Shown here: positions 1 to 8,383 of the stretch, piece by piece | How the letters are laid out: each line of letters starts with the position of its first letter | Position numbering within the stretch: position 1 is the first letter of the stretch | Assembly (NCBI GenBank): GCA_934155005.1 | Contig: CAKPGR010000008.1 | Coordinates: forward strand, 1 to 50,803 | Length of the DNA: 50,803 bases | Direction: 5' to 3' | Source: an uncultured Bacilli bacterium | GTDB taxonomy: Bacteria; Bacillota_I; Bacilli_A; RF39; UBA660 | The notes under the pieces: model-generated | Told to the model about the DNA's origin: nothing | Seen by the model: only the letters and a program-made list of their open reading frames with translations | Databases searched by the model: none | Made by a program: the position numbers and the translations under genes

Positions 1-687
1 AATAATATCTTTTTTTGTTTTAAGTTCACAAAATAAAACTTCAAAACAATTATCATCCAAATAAATATTTTTATATATATTATTTATTCCAGCAATTCTA
101 TTTGCATTTGATATTAATAAAAATGAATATCTCCCATCTAATTCAACTCCATCAACTTTATAATGCATATTATAAAATCTCACTTTACCATTAAGTTCTT
201 TAATCCCCTCAATTAAATAAGCTAAATAACCAAATCTTTTTTTTAAATATCTTGGAGTATCATAAGAAACATTTGTATATTTTCCAAGAGCTGCCACATA
301 AGTAAACGGTTCTTTATTAATTGTACATATATCAACATTTTTAATTTTTCCTTTTAATAACAATTCAAAATTATGATATAAAAACTTACTATATCCATAC
401 ATAGCGCCAATATCATTAGCCGTTCCTCTTGGAATATGCGCTAAAGTAATTCTTTTGTTTCTAGTAAAATTACCACTCATAATTTCATTAAAAGTTCCAT
501 CACCACCAACTGAAATTAACAAATCAGTATCAATTTCAGAAGCAATTTTTTTGGCATGTCCCTTATACTTTGTGAATAATATTTGAACGTCATAATTATA
601 TTTTTTAAATATCTTTTCAATTTTTAAAACATTTATATTTCGATGTAACTTACCACTATTAGGATTAATAACAATCGTTGCTTTCAT
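1..687 (-). CDS. Diacylglycerol/lipid kinase family protein (3' end outside window)
   Basis: The C-terminus lies beyond the left edge; 229 codons are visible. The start ATG at 687 has an AGGTGG ribosome site. The N-terminus MKATIVINPNSG and the motif GGDGTFNEI (about residues 60-68), followed by PRGTANDIG, are the nucleotide-binding signature of the DAGK catalytic fold (DgkB/YegS/BmrU type). Such enzymes phosphorylate diacylglycerol or related lipids at the membrane surface using ATP. It lies 11 bp downstream of ftsQ on the same strand and is probably the end of that operon. Family assignment is firm; the exact lipid substrate cannot be read from the sequence. Confidence 0.9.
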   Translation of the reverse strand, partial: MKATIVINPNSGKLHRNINVLKIEKIFKKYNYDVQILFTKYKGHAKKIASEIDTDLLISVGGDGTFNEIMSGNFTRNKRITLAHIPRGTANDIGAMYGYSKFLYHNFELLLKGKIKNVDICTINKEPFTYVAALGKYTNVSYDTPRYLKKRFGYLAYLIEGIKELNGKVRFYNMHYKVDGVELDGRYSFLLISNANRIAGINNIYKNIYLDDNCFEVLFCELKTKKDII

Positions 688-698
688 ATCAACACCAC

Positions 699-1385
699 CT
701 ACTCAAACACTTTAAAATATTCACCTGAATCCAAATAAAGGATTCCCTTTTTTTGTTCAAAGTTCTTTATTATATTAACATAATTATTAATTTTTTCAAA
801 ATGCATCAATGTTAAATAAACATAATTACCATCATTCATTGTAAATAAAAATCTTTCTTCATCAACGGAATTAGGATCATATTTAATTTCTGATATACGT
901 TCAATTATATCTCTATCAATATTAGACATAGCTTTAAAGAAATCATCATATAATTTGTCAGTAACATAATTAATTAAAATTGGACAATCTAAGACACTTT
1001 TATCTTCATTTTTATCACTTAAAATACTAACATTTTTTGAAGAATCATAATAAAGACAATAATTTTCTTCTATATAAATATCAACTTCACTTAATTTTCT
1101 CTTTTTTATAGTTGCTTTTTTTATATAAATATTTTTTTCTAATTTTTTTTCCATTTGTAATGTTGATACACTAAAAATAGATGGATAATTAGAAATACCA
1201 GCTATATCAATTATTTCTTGATCACTAAGGCTTTTATTATTATAAACATATATATTTTTTATAGGAAATTTAAAAACTTGTAAAATAAGATAAAAAATTA
1301 AACTAACAATTAATAAAAATAAAAACACTCTACCATATTTAACTTTTCTTTTTTTTATCTTTTTTCGTTTCTTATTTTTTTTCAT
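699..1385 (-). CDS. ftsQ: Cell division protein FtsQ/DivIB
   Basis: 228 aa. A very basic cytoplasmic N-terminus (about residues 1-17, nearly all Lys/Arg) is followed by one membrane segment (about 19-39) and an extracellular POTRA-like domain beginning near FPIKNIYVYNNKSLSDQEII, the usual DivIB/FtsQ arrangement. DivIB/FtsQ bridges FtsL and FtsB to the septal wall synthase. It lies 9 bp downstream of murB and just upstream of the lipid kinase gene. FtsQ sequences are poorly conserved, so the call rests on topology, the POTRA start and the murG-murB-ftsQ gene order. The C-terminal tail is short compared with Bacillus DivIB. Confidence 0.85.
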   Translation of the reverse strand: MKKNKKRKKIKKRKVKYGRVFLFLLIVSLIFYLILQVFKFPIKNIYVYNNKSLSDQEIIDIAGISNYPSIFSVSTLQMEKKLEKNIYIKKATIKKRKLSEVDIYIEENYCLYYDSSKNVSILSDKNEDKSVLDCPILINYVTDKLYDDFFKAMSNIDRDIIERISEIKYDPNSVDEERFLFTMNDGNYVYLTLMHFEKINNYVNIIKNFEQKKGILYLDSGEYFKVFE

Positions 1386-1394
1386 ATAATCACT

Positions 1395-2282
1395 CTACTT
1401 TACTATTTCTTGTTCAAGTATTAGTTCAACATTATATTTTTCATAAACTTTATCTTTAATTTTATTTATTACATGAACAATATCTTTTCCTGTAGCATTA
1501 TTCTTATTAACAATAAAGTTAGCATGTTTTTCACTTATATAAGCTCCACCAATATTTTTACCCTTTAGCCCTACATCTTCTATTAAACGACCGGCATACA
1601 TATTAGTTGGATTTCTAAATACACTCCCTGCTGATGGATATTCTAATGGTTGACTTTCTATTCTTCTTTTCTTACGGTCTTTTATAATATCCATTATATC
1701 ATCTTTCACACCTTTTTTTAAATCTATTTCAACTTTTAAAATTATATATTCAGGGTGCTTTTTAAAAAAGGAAGTACGATAATGATATTCTATTTCTTTA
1801 TTTTCAAATATTTTAAATTCTAAATTAGAATCAAGTGTTAAAACTTTTTTTATAATATATCCCATATCGCTTTTATAAGCCCCTGAATTATTAAAAGTAG
1901 CGCCTCCAACAGTTCCTGGAATACCAGTCGCAAATTCCATACCAGTAAGTCCCATTTTAGATACCTTAGTCGCTAATTTTATCAAATTATAACCAGCTTC
2001 AACTTCAATATGTGTACCATTTATTTCTAATTTATCTAAATTACTTAAATTGATTAAAAATCCATCATAATCTTTTTCGAAAATTAAATTAGAACCCCCA
2101 CCAATTATTTTATACTTATATTTTTTTTCTTTTAAAAATACTAACAATTTTATTAAATCATCTACATTATTTGGAAAAACAAGCATTTTTGCTTTTTCTT
2201 TTAAATGATATGATGTATATTTTTCTAAACTAACATTTTCTAAAACTTTTCCAACTTTTAAACTTTTAACTTCTTCTGTCAT
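1395..2282 (-). CDS. murB: UDP-N-acetylmuramate dehydrogenase
   Basis: About 295 aa. This FAD enzyme reduces UDP-GlcNAc-enolpyruvate to UDP-MurNAc with NADPH, the second committed step of peptidoglycan synthesis. Visible motifs are the FAD-binding GGGSNLI near residue 60, GIPGTVGGA near 120, and GSVFRNP, whose Ser is the proton donor, near 220. The YPSAGSVFRNP form and the C-terminal HANFIVN fit the shorter type IIb MurB of Firmicutes. A GTG at 2288 is also possible; the ATG at 2282 fits the start better, with AAAGG about 12 nt upstream. It overlaps the end of murG, consistent with translational coupling. Confidence 0.95.
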   Translation of the reverse strand: MTEEVKSLKVGKVLENVSLEKYTSYHLKEKAKMLVFPNNVDDLIKLLVFLKEKKYKYKIIGGGSNLIFEKDYDGFLINLSNLDKLEINGTHIEVEAGYNLIKLATKVSKMGLTGMEFATGIPGTVGGATFNNSGAYKSDMGYIIKKVLTLDSNLEFKIFENKEIEYHYRTSFFKKHPEYIILKVEIDLKKGVKDDIMDIIKDRKKRRIESQPLEYPSAGSVFRNPTNMYAGRLIEDVGLKGKNIGGAYISEKHANFIVNKNNATGKDIVHVINKIKDKVYEKYNVELILEQEIVK

Positions 2283-3357
2283 ACTCACACTTTTCCTTTA
2301 TTATTTCATATATCTTAGTAGCGCTACCATCAACATTAAAATATTCTAAATTATTTTTTATTTCATTTATTTTATTTTCATCATTTAATATTTCATCTAT
2401 TTTATTAACTAATATATCACTTTTTAGATCTTTTTCTTCAATCAAATAACATGCATTTTTTTGTTTTAAATCAAGTGCATTTTTATATTGGTGATTATTT
2501 GGGACATATGGACTAGGTATTAATATAGAAGGTATTTTAAGGGCTATAATTTCACTAAGCGTAGAAGCTCCTGCACGTGATACAATTAAATCTGTTTTTT
2601 TCATAATACGTGTCATATCATCAATATATGGGACAATTTTAACATTGGTAGGATATTTTTTATCCTTCATCTCATCATATGAATCTTTACCTGTTACAAA
2701 TAAAATTTCATAGTTTTTATCTAAAAACATACTCATTGTTTTATATAAAAAATTATTTATTTTATCCGATCCAAGTGATCCCATTACAAATAAAACTAAC
2801 TTTTTATTTTCGCTTAATCCAAATTCTTTTTTAGAGATTGCATCTTTTTTTATTGCTTCTTCACTACATGGATTACCAGTAAAAATAGTTTTATATTCTG
2901 GAAAATATTTTGTACTTGATTTAAATGATACAAATATATTATCAACATATTTAGTTAAAAATAAATTAGCTTTTCCAGGAATACTATTTTGCTCATGAAT
3001 AAAAGTTTTATATCCAAGTTTTTTAGCTGAATATATAACTGGTCCTGTAACATATCCACCAACACCTATTACAGCATCTGGATTAAATTCTTTAATAAGT
3101 TTTGTACATTTTCTTTTTGCTTTTATCATGCACTTAATAGTTTTAAAATTCTTAAATATCTTTTTTCTATTTATTCCATATATCTCTATTGGTTCAAATG
3201 GGATATTATATTTTGGAATAATATCTTTTTCCATACGATTATGTGTACCAATATATAAAAACTCACTATTAGGTTCCATCTCTTTTATTTTATTTATAAT
3301 GGCCAAAGCCGGATAAATATGACCACCTGTACCACCAGCACTTATAACTATTTTCAT
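2266..3357 (-). CDS. murG: UDP-GlcNAc:lipid I GlcNAc transferase
   Basis: 363 aa. This GT28 enzyme adds GlcNAc to lipid I to make lipid II on the inner membrane face. The N-terminal glycine-rich loop ISAGGTGGHIYPALAI is diagnostic. The UDP-GlcNAc-binding C-terminal half shows SRAGASTLSEI and the IPSPYVPNNHQ region. The start at 3357 is chosen over an upstream ATG because AAGGAGC lies about 4 nt upstream and the protein then begins MKIVISAGG. It leads the murG-murB-ftsQ block and overlaps murB. Confidence 0.96.
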   Translation of the reverse strand: MKIVISAGGTGGHIYPALAIINKIKEMEPNSEFLYIGTHNRMEKDIIPKYNIPFEPIEIYGINRKKIFKNFKTIKCMIKAKRKCTKLIKEFNPDAVIGVGGYVTGPVIYSAKKLGYKTFIHEQNSIPGKANLFLTKYVDNIFVSFKSSTKYFPEYKTIFTGNPCSEEAIKKDAISKKEFGLSENKKLVLFVMGSLGSDKINNFLYKTMSMFLDKNYEILFVTGKDSYDEMKDKKYPTNVKIVPYIDDMTRIMKKTDLIVSRAGASTLSEIIALKIPSILIPSPYVPNNHQYKNALDLKQKNACYLIEEKDLKSDILVNKIDEILNDENKINEIKNNLEYFNVDGSATKIYEIIKEKCEYDRRS

Positions 3358-3415
3358 ATAATCGCTCCTTATTATCATTATACCATAATTATATTCTAGA
3401 AAAAAGAATTTATTT

Positions 3416-4024
3416 TTAAAGAAAATTTTTAATGTAAACTATATAATTATTATAATTTTTATATTTTTCTAAATCTTTCTTATCTTCTATATTCCAAAGA
3501 AATAATTCTTTATTTTTAATATTTTTAGCATTTTCACATTTAACGCTAATAAAATCAGCTTTTGTTTTAACATTTCTAATACCAAATGTAATTAAACCAA
3601 CTTTTTTATTTGTTTTTTTCTTTATATAATTTACTACCTTCTTATTAAAAGAGTGAAAATAAATATTTTTATATTTATTAGTTATCTTCAATACTTCTTT
3701 TGCAACTTCCTTCTTACCTTTTATTTCAATTAAAAGTAAAACCTTGTCATTAACTAAATTTAAAACATCTATTAGTAATGGAATTGTTTCCTTACTTTTT
3801 TTGAGTTTTAAATCTTTTAAAACATCATAATTTGTTTTTTCTATTATTTTATTTACTTTACACATTCTAAATGTATTAGAGTCATGAAAGACAATTAATT
3901 TTTTATCTTTAGTCATTCTAATATCTAGTTCAATTGGAATATTTCTAGTAAGACATATTTTAAAAGCTTCAAAACTATTTTCTGGAATATAATCATCATA
4001 AAAACCACGATGCGCTATTAACAT
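3416..4024 (-). CDS. Glycerophosphodiester phosphodiesterase family protein
   Basis: 202 aa, short for the family but apparently complete. The GDPD signatures are present: AHRGF at residues 4-8, PENS near 14, ELDIRMTKD near 33 and VFHD near 46, which give the catalytic His pair and the metal-binding Glu/Asp residues. Such enzymes split glycerophosphodiesters into glycerol 3-phosphate and an alcohol. There is no signal peptide, so it is probably cytoplasmic. RBS AGGTGG precedes the ATG. It sits upstream of murG on the same strand with a gap of about 58 bp; a joint transcript is possible but unproven. Confidence 0.88.
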   Translation of the reverse strand: MLIAHRGFYDDYIPENSFEAFKICLTRNIPIELDIRMTKDKKLIVFHDSNTFRMCKVNKIIEKTNYDVLKDLKLKKSKETIPLLIDVLNLVNDKVLLLIEIKGKKEVAKEVLKITNKYKNIYFHSFNKKVVNYIKKKTNKKVGLITFGIRNVKTKADFISVKCENAKNIKNKELFLWNIEDKKDLEKYKNYNNYIVYIKNFL

Positions 4025-4055
4025 AATACCACCTAATTAATTATATTAATTTTTC

Positions 4056-4085
4056 TTTACAGGATGTTATTTATTTTGTTATAAT
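4056..4085 (+). promoter_or_regulatory. Sigma-A-type promoter of the 4106 gene
   Basis: TTTACA (4056-4061), 18-nt spacer, then a perfect TATAAT (4080-4085), about 20 nt before the plus-strand start codon at 4106. Confidence 0.6.
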
Positions 4086-4105
4086 TTCTATGAGGTGTAT
4101 TACTT

Positions 4106-4546
4106 ATGGATAAAGATGTTGTTGATTTTTTTGAAGCAGAGTTAAGTAAAAAAGAAAAAAAATTAAGTAAGAAAATAGAAAAAGCTAGATTAAAAGAAGA
4201 AAAAGAGTTAAGAAGAAAAGAAAAAATTTTAGAACATAAAGAAAATAAAGAATTTAATTCTTATTTAATGAAAGTTAAAGGAATAGAAAAAAAGAAAAAA
4301 AATATTGATTATTTTAATATTCTAATTATTATTTTATCTATCACTTTAATGGTTATCAGTTTTGATTATTTATTTTTTAATATATTTTCTAACTTTAAAG
4401 ATATGATTAATAGTATTTTATTAGTTAGTTCTATTATCTTTTATTTATTATCAATTATTTTAAAACATAATTTGGTTAAACCATGTCAATTATTATCAAT
4501 CATTTTAATGATTTTATTTATGAGTTATAAATTATTTATGGCATAA
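4106..4546 (+). CDS. Small coiled-coil membrane protein, function unknown
   Basis: 146 aa. Residues 1-70 are highly charged, rich in Lys and Glu with heptad-like spacing, and predict a cytoplasmic coiled coil. Residues from about 71 to the end hold three hydrophobic segments (about 71-92, 97-117 and 123-144). I recognise no family. It is the only plus-strand gene in this area, has its own promoter, and is closed by a perfect bidirectional terminator. Start: GAGGTG about 9 nt upstream of the ATG. Confidence 0.75.
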   Translation: MDKDVVDFFEAELSKKEKKLSKKIEKARLKEEKELRRKEKILEHKENKEFNSYLMKVKGIEKKKKNIDYFNILIIILSITLMVISFDYLFFNIFSNFKDMINSILLVSSIIFYLLSIILKHNLVKPCQLLSIILMILFMSYKLFMA

Positions 4547-4570
4547 AAAAAATAGGATATCCTATTTTTT
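4547..4570. terminator. Perfect palindromic bidirectional terminator
   Basis: Arms AAAAAATAGGAT and ATCCTATTTTTT abut directly. It serves the plus gene ending at 4546 and the minus micro-gene whose stop codon begins at its edge. Confidence 0.85.
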
Positions 4571-4725
4571 TATTTTATAGCTAATTTATAACCACTATTA
4601 ATTAATCTAAATAAATCTAATTTAACTTTAAATAATGGTCTATTCATTAAAATAGCTATTTCTTTTGCTGAGTATCCATCTTTAAATAGCTCAACCTCTT
4701 TTTTTAAAAAATCCTTTTTATTCAT
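4570..4725 (-). CDS. 51-aa HTH-like micro-protein
   Basis: 51 aa, beginning MNKKDFLKKEVELFKDGY. The segment KDGYSAKEIAILMNRP followed by an amphipathic basic helix (FKVKLDLFRLIN) resembles a single helix-turn-helix unit, as in small resolvase-type or CopG-sized regulators. This is inference from pattern only. It has a strong promoter and a G-rich SD (AAAGGGGG), both inside or next to a hairpin that includes the start codon. The gene ends in the palindromic terminator. No partner gene is obvious; the cysteine peptidase gene lies upstream on the same strand. Confidence 0.7.
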   Translation of the reverse strand: MNKKDFLKKEVELFKDGYSAKEIAILMNRPLFKVKLDLFRLINSGYKLAIK

Positions 4726-4745
4726 ACCAAAACCCCCTTTGGTAT
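4724..4745 (-). promoter_or_regulatory. Hairpin/operator over SD and start codon of the micro-protein gene
   Basis: Perfect 8-bp arms ATACCAAA and TTTGGTAT with a 6-nt spacer. In the mRNA the G-rich SD sits in the loop and the AU of the start AUG is in the 3' arm. The predicted transcription start (about 4744) is at the hairpin edge, so this is either a translation-controlling 5' hairpin or a DNA operator just downstream of the promoter. Confidence 0.6.
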
Positions 4746-4750
4746 CGCTT

Positions 4751-4778
4751 ATTATAACATCTTTTTTTGTTTTGTCAA
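4751..4778 (-). promoter_or_regulatory. Consensus promoter of the 51-aa gene
   Basis: On the minus strand TTGACA (4778-4773), 16-nt spacer, TATAAT (4756-4751). Both hexamers are perfect. Confidence 0.75.
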
Positions 4779-4853
4779 ATTTTAATAATATATTTAAATT
4801 TATTAAAAAAACAACATACTACTTAGTATATTATTTTTTAGTATACGTACAAT

Positions 4854-6146
4854 TTAAAACTTAATATACCCTTTTTTTAATAAAATTTTATCTTGTTTTA
4901 AAATGTCAAGTTGTTTAGTTGATAAATTTTTTTTATTTATCACAATTCTATAAACATAATTATTTACCCAATCATTTGTCGCAACACAATATCCATTATT
5001 ACCATATTCACTTCCCCAGCTATTTTCTATTTTCCACTTATTAATTTTATTATCAATTATGTTTGCCCCTGTTATTAACATAGCATGAGCTTCTGTGATT
5101 CCATTGGTTTTTTGAACTGAATTATTATCCAATTTTAAATCAACATCAAAAATATCTCCATATCTTTCCATTAAATCAATCCATATTCCGTTAATTCGTC
5201 TTGATGTTGTAGAACAACAAAAATATACTGGTTCATTGGTTTTTAATTGTTTTATTATCAATGATTGAAATTCTTCTGGTGGTAAATTTAAAACTAAGTT
5301 ATTTTCATCACCACTCATTTTAGAACTTTCTTCTTCTTCATAAATATTATTATATTTTATTTTTTTGTCTTGATATGAAGATATCTCTACATAGTCTTTT
5401 TTTAAATCAATTCCTATATATTTATCATAGAATTCTTTTGGTGTAATATCTTTATCTAAATGATATTTTCCATCTTTATCTATATACTCAAAATTAAATT
5501 TTTCTGGTGGTATACCATAAACACTAGCTATTATCTTATATACATTTTCCATATATTTATTTTTTAATTCCTCTATATTTTTTGTATTATCTTCTAGTTC
5601 AAGATAAAATTTTCTTAACAATCTTGATAATATTTGATTTATTTCATAGGTATTTGAAGACGAAAACGTTTCAGGAAAAATATTTTTAGGAACCACACCA
5701 TATTTATGTATTAAACTAGAAAATTGAGTAAAATATCCTCCATCTATCATTCCATCTTCTAACAAATTATCTACATATCTATCATATAAATCTTTGCCAC
5801 TATTTTTATATGAAATTAATCTTTCCAATAAAATATTAAATCTTTCTAATTTATCATAAAAAGCAACATAACTACCAGATAATTCAAAATTATCTAAATT
5901 ACAATTTTCAATTACTTTTTCTCTTAATATATTTAGTCCAGCAAATGACCAACATCTTCCTGACGCTTTTTGATTTGTTATACTATGAGTTTTAATATTA
6001 ATACTAAATTCATGACTTAATTCAGTTTCAACATCCTGAACTAAATCAACTAATTGAACTTTGTTTAACATTCTTTGTTTAACTTTATTAGTTTTATCTT
6101 TTTCATATTTTGTTCTAAAATTATCTAGAAATTCTTTTTTTAACAT
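4854..6146 (-). CDS. pepC: C1-family cysteine aminopeptidase (PepC/bleomycin hydrolase-like)
   Basis: 430 aa, typical for the family. The papain-like catalytic set is visible: the oxyanion Gln and Cys in NQKASGRCWSFA (Cys near residue 67), His in TEAHAML near 350, and Asn in IENSWGSEYG near 375. PepC/bleomycin hydrolase enzymes are cytoplasmic hexameric aminopeptidases. There is no signal peptide. The start at 6146 is preferred because AAAGGAG lies about 10 nt upstream; the ATG three codons earlier almost touches the SD. Residues 270-285 carry an acidic Glu/Ser insertion. Confidence 0.9.
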   Translation of the reverse strand: MLKKEFLDNFRTKYEKDKTNKVKQRMLNKVQLVDLVQDVETELSHEFSINIKTHSITNQKASGRCWSFAGLNILREKVIENCNLDNFELSGSYVAFYDKLERFNILLERLISYKNSGKDLYDRYVDNLLEDGMIDGGYFTQFSSLIHKYGVVPKNIFPETFSSSNTYEINQILSRLLRKFYLELEDNTKNIEELKNKYMENVYKIIASVYGIPPEKFNFEYIDKDGKYHLDKDITPKEFYDKYIGIDLKKDYVEISSYQDKKIKYNNIYEEEESSKMSGDENNLVLNLPPEEFQSLIIKQLKTNEPVYFCCSTTSRRINGIWIDLMERYGDIFDVDLKLDNNSVQKTNGITEAHAMLITGANIIDNKINKWKIENSWGSEYGNNGYCVATNDWVNNYVYRIVINKKNLSTKQLDILKQDKILLKKGYIKF

Positions 6147-6227
6147 ATATACCATACTCCTTTTTAAATACCTAAGTACAAATAATTTTATATTTATATT
6201 ATATCAAATTTTTTATTGTTTTACTAT

Positions 6228-6260
6228 TAAAAAACCACCAGCAATGATTAGGTGGATTTT
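6228..6260 (-). terminator. Terminator after the sigma factor gene
   Basis: On the minus strand CCACC, an 11-nt loop, GGTGG and TTTTTT. The 5' half TCCACCTAATCATTG is nearly the same as the antisense-RNA terminator at 42772-42801 (see findings). Confidence 0.7.
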
Positions 6261-6316
6261 ATATTACAGATAAGTTAAATTTGAATGTTTATTTTATTTA
6301 TTTACATAATAATAAA

Positions 6317-7015
6317 TTACATATCTTTTTTATTTTTCATAAATTCTCTTAGTATTTTAGTTAAGGCTCTTTTTTCTATTCTAGATACATAACTTCTTGA
6401 AATATTATATTCTTTTGCTATTTCTTTTTGAGTTACTGTATCCATATTATTTAGTCCATATCTTTTGTTTATTATTTCTTTTTCTCTATCTGTTAAAATA
6501 GAAAAATATTTTGTCAAGTCACCTTTCATATCATTTTTATGTAACTTTAAAGCATAATCTGGATCTGGCGTTTTTAAAATATCTAAAAGAGTTATTTCAT
6601 TACCATCTTTATCAAAACCAATTTGTTCATTTAAACTAACATTTTTACTATTTTTTTTATCACTTCTAAAATACATTAAAATTTCATTTTCAATACATCT
6701 AGCGCAATAAGTAGTTAGTCTTGTACCATGACTTTTTGAATAACTATCTACACCCTTTATTAAGCCAATAGTTCCTATACTTATTAAATCATCAGCGTCA
6801 TCTCTTTTATGTTCATATTTTTTTACTATATGCGCTACCAATCTTAAATTATGTTCTATAAGTTTATTTCTAGCTTCTATATCACCTAAATTAGCTTTTT
6901 TTAAATACTCTTCTTCCTCTTCTTTTGTTAAAGGTTCTGGAAATATTTCATTAGAATAAGCAGCTGAAAAAATATAAAAGTCTTTAAATAAATATTTAAT
7001 TATTTTAAAAAACAT
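6317..7015 (-). CDS. sigK: RNA polymerase sigma factor, sigma-K (SigK) family, with pro-sequence-like N-terminus
   Basis: 232 aa. Region 2 reads EHNLRLVAHIVKKYE and DLISIGTIGLIKGVDSY, with CARCIENEILMYFR beyond. Region 4 holds the HTH KEIAKEYNISRSYVSRIEKRA. These match the SigK/SigE sporulation subgroup rather than SigA. About 24 mostly hydrophobic residues precede the conserved FPEPLT, the place and character of the inhibitory pro-peptide of Bacillus pro-sigma-K. RBS AGAGGTG precedes the ATG. In spore formers sigma-K drives late mother-cell genes. The surface-protein gene lies upstream, separated by a terminator. Confidence 0.87.
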   Translation of the reverse strand: MFFKIIKYLFKDFYIFSAAYSNEIFPEPLTKEEEEEYLKKANLGDIEARNKLIEHNLRLVAHIVKKYEHKRDDADDLISIGTIGLIKGVDSYSKSHGTRLTTYCARCIENEILMYFRSDKKNSKNVSLNEQIGFDKDGNEITLLDILKTPDPDYALKLHKNDMKGDLTKYFSILTDREKEIINKRYGLNNMDTVTQKEIAKEYNISRSYVSRIEKRALTKILREFMKNKKDM

Positions 7016-7027
7016 ACATACACCTCT

Positions 7028-7047
7028 ACTTAAATATATTTTTAAGT
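7028..7047 (-). promoter_or_regulatory. Palindrome upstream of the sigK-like gene
   Basis: ACTTAAA, 6-nt spacer, TTTAAGT, ending about 12 bp before the start codon. It could be an operator or a leader hairpin. No clear promoter hexamers overlap it. Confidence 0.35.
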
Positions 7048-7086
7048 AATAAAAAAAGACTACTCTTTTTGAACTGGTAGTCCTTT
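7043..7086 (-). terminator. Terminator of the Ig/cadherin-like gene
   Basis: On the minus strand GGACTAC near the gene end pairs with GTAGTC, which is followed by seven T. The stem includes the last codons of the gene at 7060. Confidence 0.55.
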
Positions 7087-8373
7087 TTCTACTTCTTTTT
7101 TAGGTTTTATTTTTTTATCTATAAATTTTCTAATCTTACTATATTTAACAAATAACATTATTGATAAGAAAATAAGTATTACAATTAAAACACTTGCTCC
7201 TAAAATTACTTTTAAATATAAGTCTAATTTTTTATTTAAACTATTTATTTCTTCATCATTATAAATTTGAAGTGTATCTTCATTAGAATCATACATATAA
7301 ATATGTTTTTCTCCTGTTTCAACATTTAAACCATATATTAAAGCATATTTAGATGAATTATTTAACTTATAAACAGTAATATTAGAATCATTATATTTAA
7401 TTTTTGTTTCACTATATCCTTTTGGAATATCTTTTTTTGATAATTTAATTGGATATAATGTTATTTTATTAAATGAATATTCTTTATATAAAGTATATTT
7501 ACCATCTTTATAAACATAGAAATTTTCATTACCATCTTTATCTTTTAATACAACTAATGTATATTTTGTAGCATCTGATTTATATGCTGGTATTTCATTA
7601 TCATTTATTTTAACAGTTGTCTCAACATAACCTTTTGGAATTTCTAAACTAGTTTTTTTTCTAAGTATAGTATAATCTCCATTATTAACTTTCACATTTA
7701 TAGGATCATATTCTTTTACATTAGCAACAATTGTATAAATTCTTGTAGTACCATTTTGAGCAGTTACTACAACTTCCAATTTATTAGCTCCTTCTACTAC
7801 TTCACGGTTTCCCGTTCCTGTTATAGAAGCTTTTGAATCAGCTACTGTGGCATTTATATTGATACTTGTTGTTCCTGCATCTAGTGTAACAATATATTCT
7901 AAATTATCTTTATTAAAAGCAGGAGATAATTCTAAACCATCTACACCTAAACTAGATAAATAATTATTACTAGATAAATTAGCATTTTGTTTATTAGAAT
8001 TAGTAGTTGAAGAACTTCCATTTTTTACTGTTATAGTCACTGATTTACTTCCCGAAAAAGGATTTCCATCATAATCAGCAACATCAAGTGCTTGAACTGT
8101 AATAGTTGCTGTACCACTACTAGCAGCACTGAATGAAAATGTTTGTGTTCCATCATCTATCCAAGTACTTCCCGTACCACCAGATAAAACTGATGAATTA
8201 GATGATTTGATAGCAAAGCTTCCAGCAAGCCCTGATGCTTTAACTGTTACAGCTACTTTACCACCAACATTAACAGAAGAGGCAGCGGAAATACTAAGTG
8301 ATCCCGCTTCTATGTTAGAAATACCAATAAATGATAATCCAAATAAAACTAGACTATATAATATTTTTTTCAT
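7060..8373 (-). CDS. Membrane-anchored surface protein with Ig-like and cadherin-like beta-sandwich domains
   Basis: 437 aa. Signal peptide at about residues 1-23 (cleavage near IEAG). An Ig-like/cohesin-like beta domain rich in small residues spans 24-115, a Ser/Asn linker 117-135, and a cadherin-like beta-sandwich (Cadherin_b type, with LSSLGVDGLELSPAF) 136-217. An internal repeat follows: IPKGYVETTVKINDNEIPAYK near 244 and IPKGYSETKIKYNDSNITVYK near 313. One C-terminal membrane helix (about 388-411) is followed by a Lys-rich tail. It starts 10 bp after the dockerin-bearing glucosaminidase gene, so the two are one operon and may act together at the cell surface. Confidence 0.8.
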   Translation of the reverse strand: MKKILYSLVLFGLSFIGISNIEAGSLSISAASSVNVGGKVAVTVKASGLAGSFAIKSSNSSVLSGGTGSTWIDDGTQTFSFSAASSGTATITVQALDVADYDGNPFSGSKSVTITVKNGSSSTTNSNKQNANLSSNNYLSSLGVDGLELSPAFNKDNLEYIVTLDAGTTSININATVADSKASITGTGNREVVEGANKLEVVVTAQNGTTRIYTIVANVKEYDPINVKVNNGDYTILRKKTSLEIPKGYVETTVKINDNEIPAYKSDATKYTLVVLKDKDGNENFYVYKDGKYTLYKEYSFNKITLYPIKLSKKDIPKGYSETKIKYNDSNITVYKLNNSSKYALIYGLNVETGEKHIYMYDSNEDTLQIYNDEEINSLNKKLDLYLKVILGASVLIVILIFLSIMLFVKYSKIRKFIDKKIKPKKEVEKGLPVQKE

Positions 8374-8383
8374 AATGACCTCC

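Noticed and set aside
4790..4853. Terminator of the cysteine peptidase gene around the repeated AGTAT/ATACT words
   Set aside because: The inverted words leave loops too short or unpaired for a convincing hairpin with a T run.
7060..8373. Definite cohesin call for the first domain
   Set aside because: It is beta-rich with the right size, but no diagnostic cohesin motif can be read by eye, so it is left as Ig/cohesin-like.
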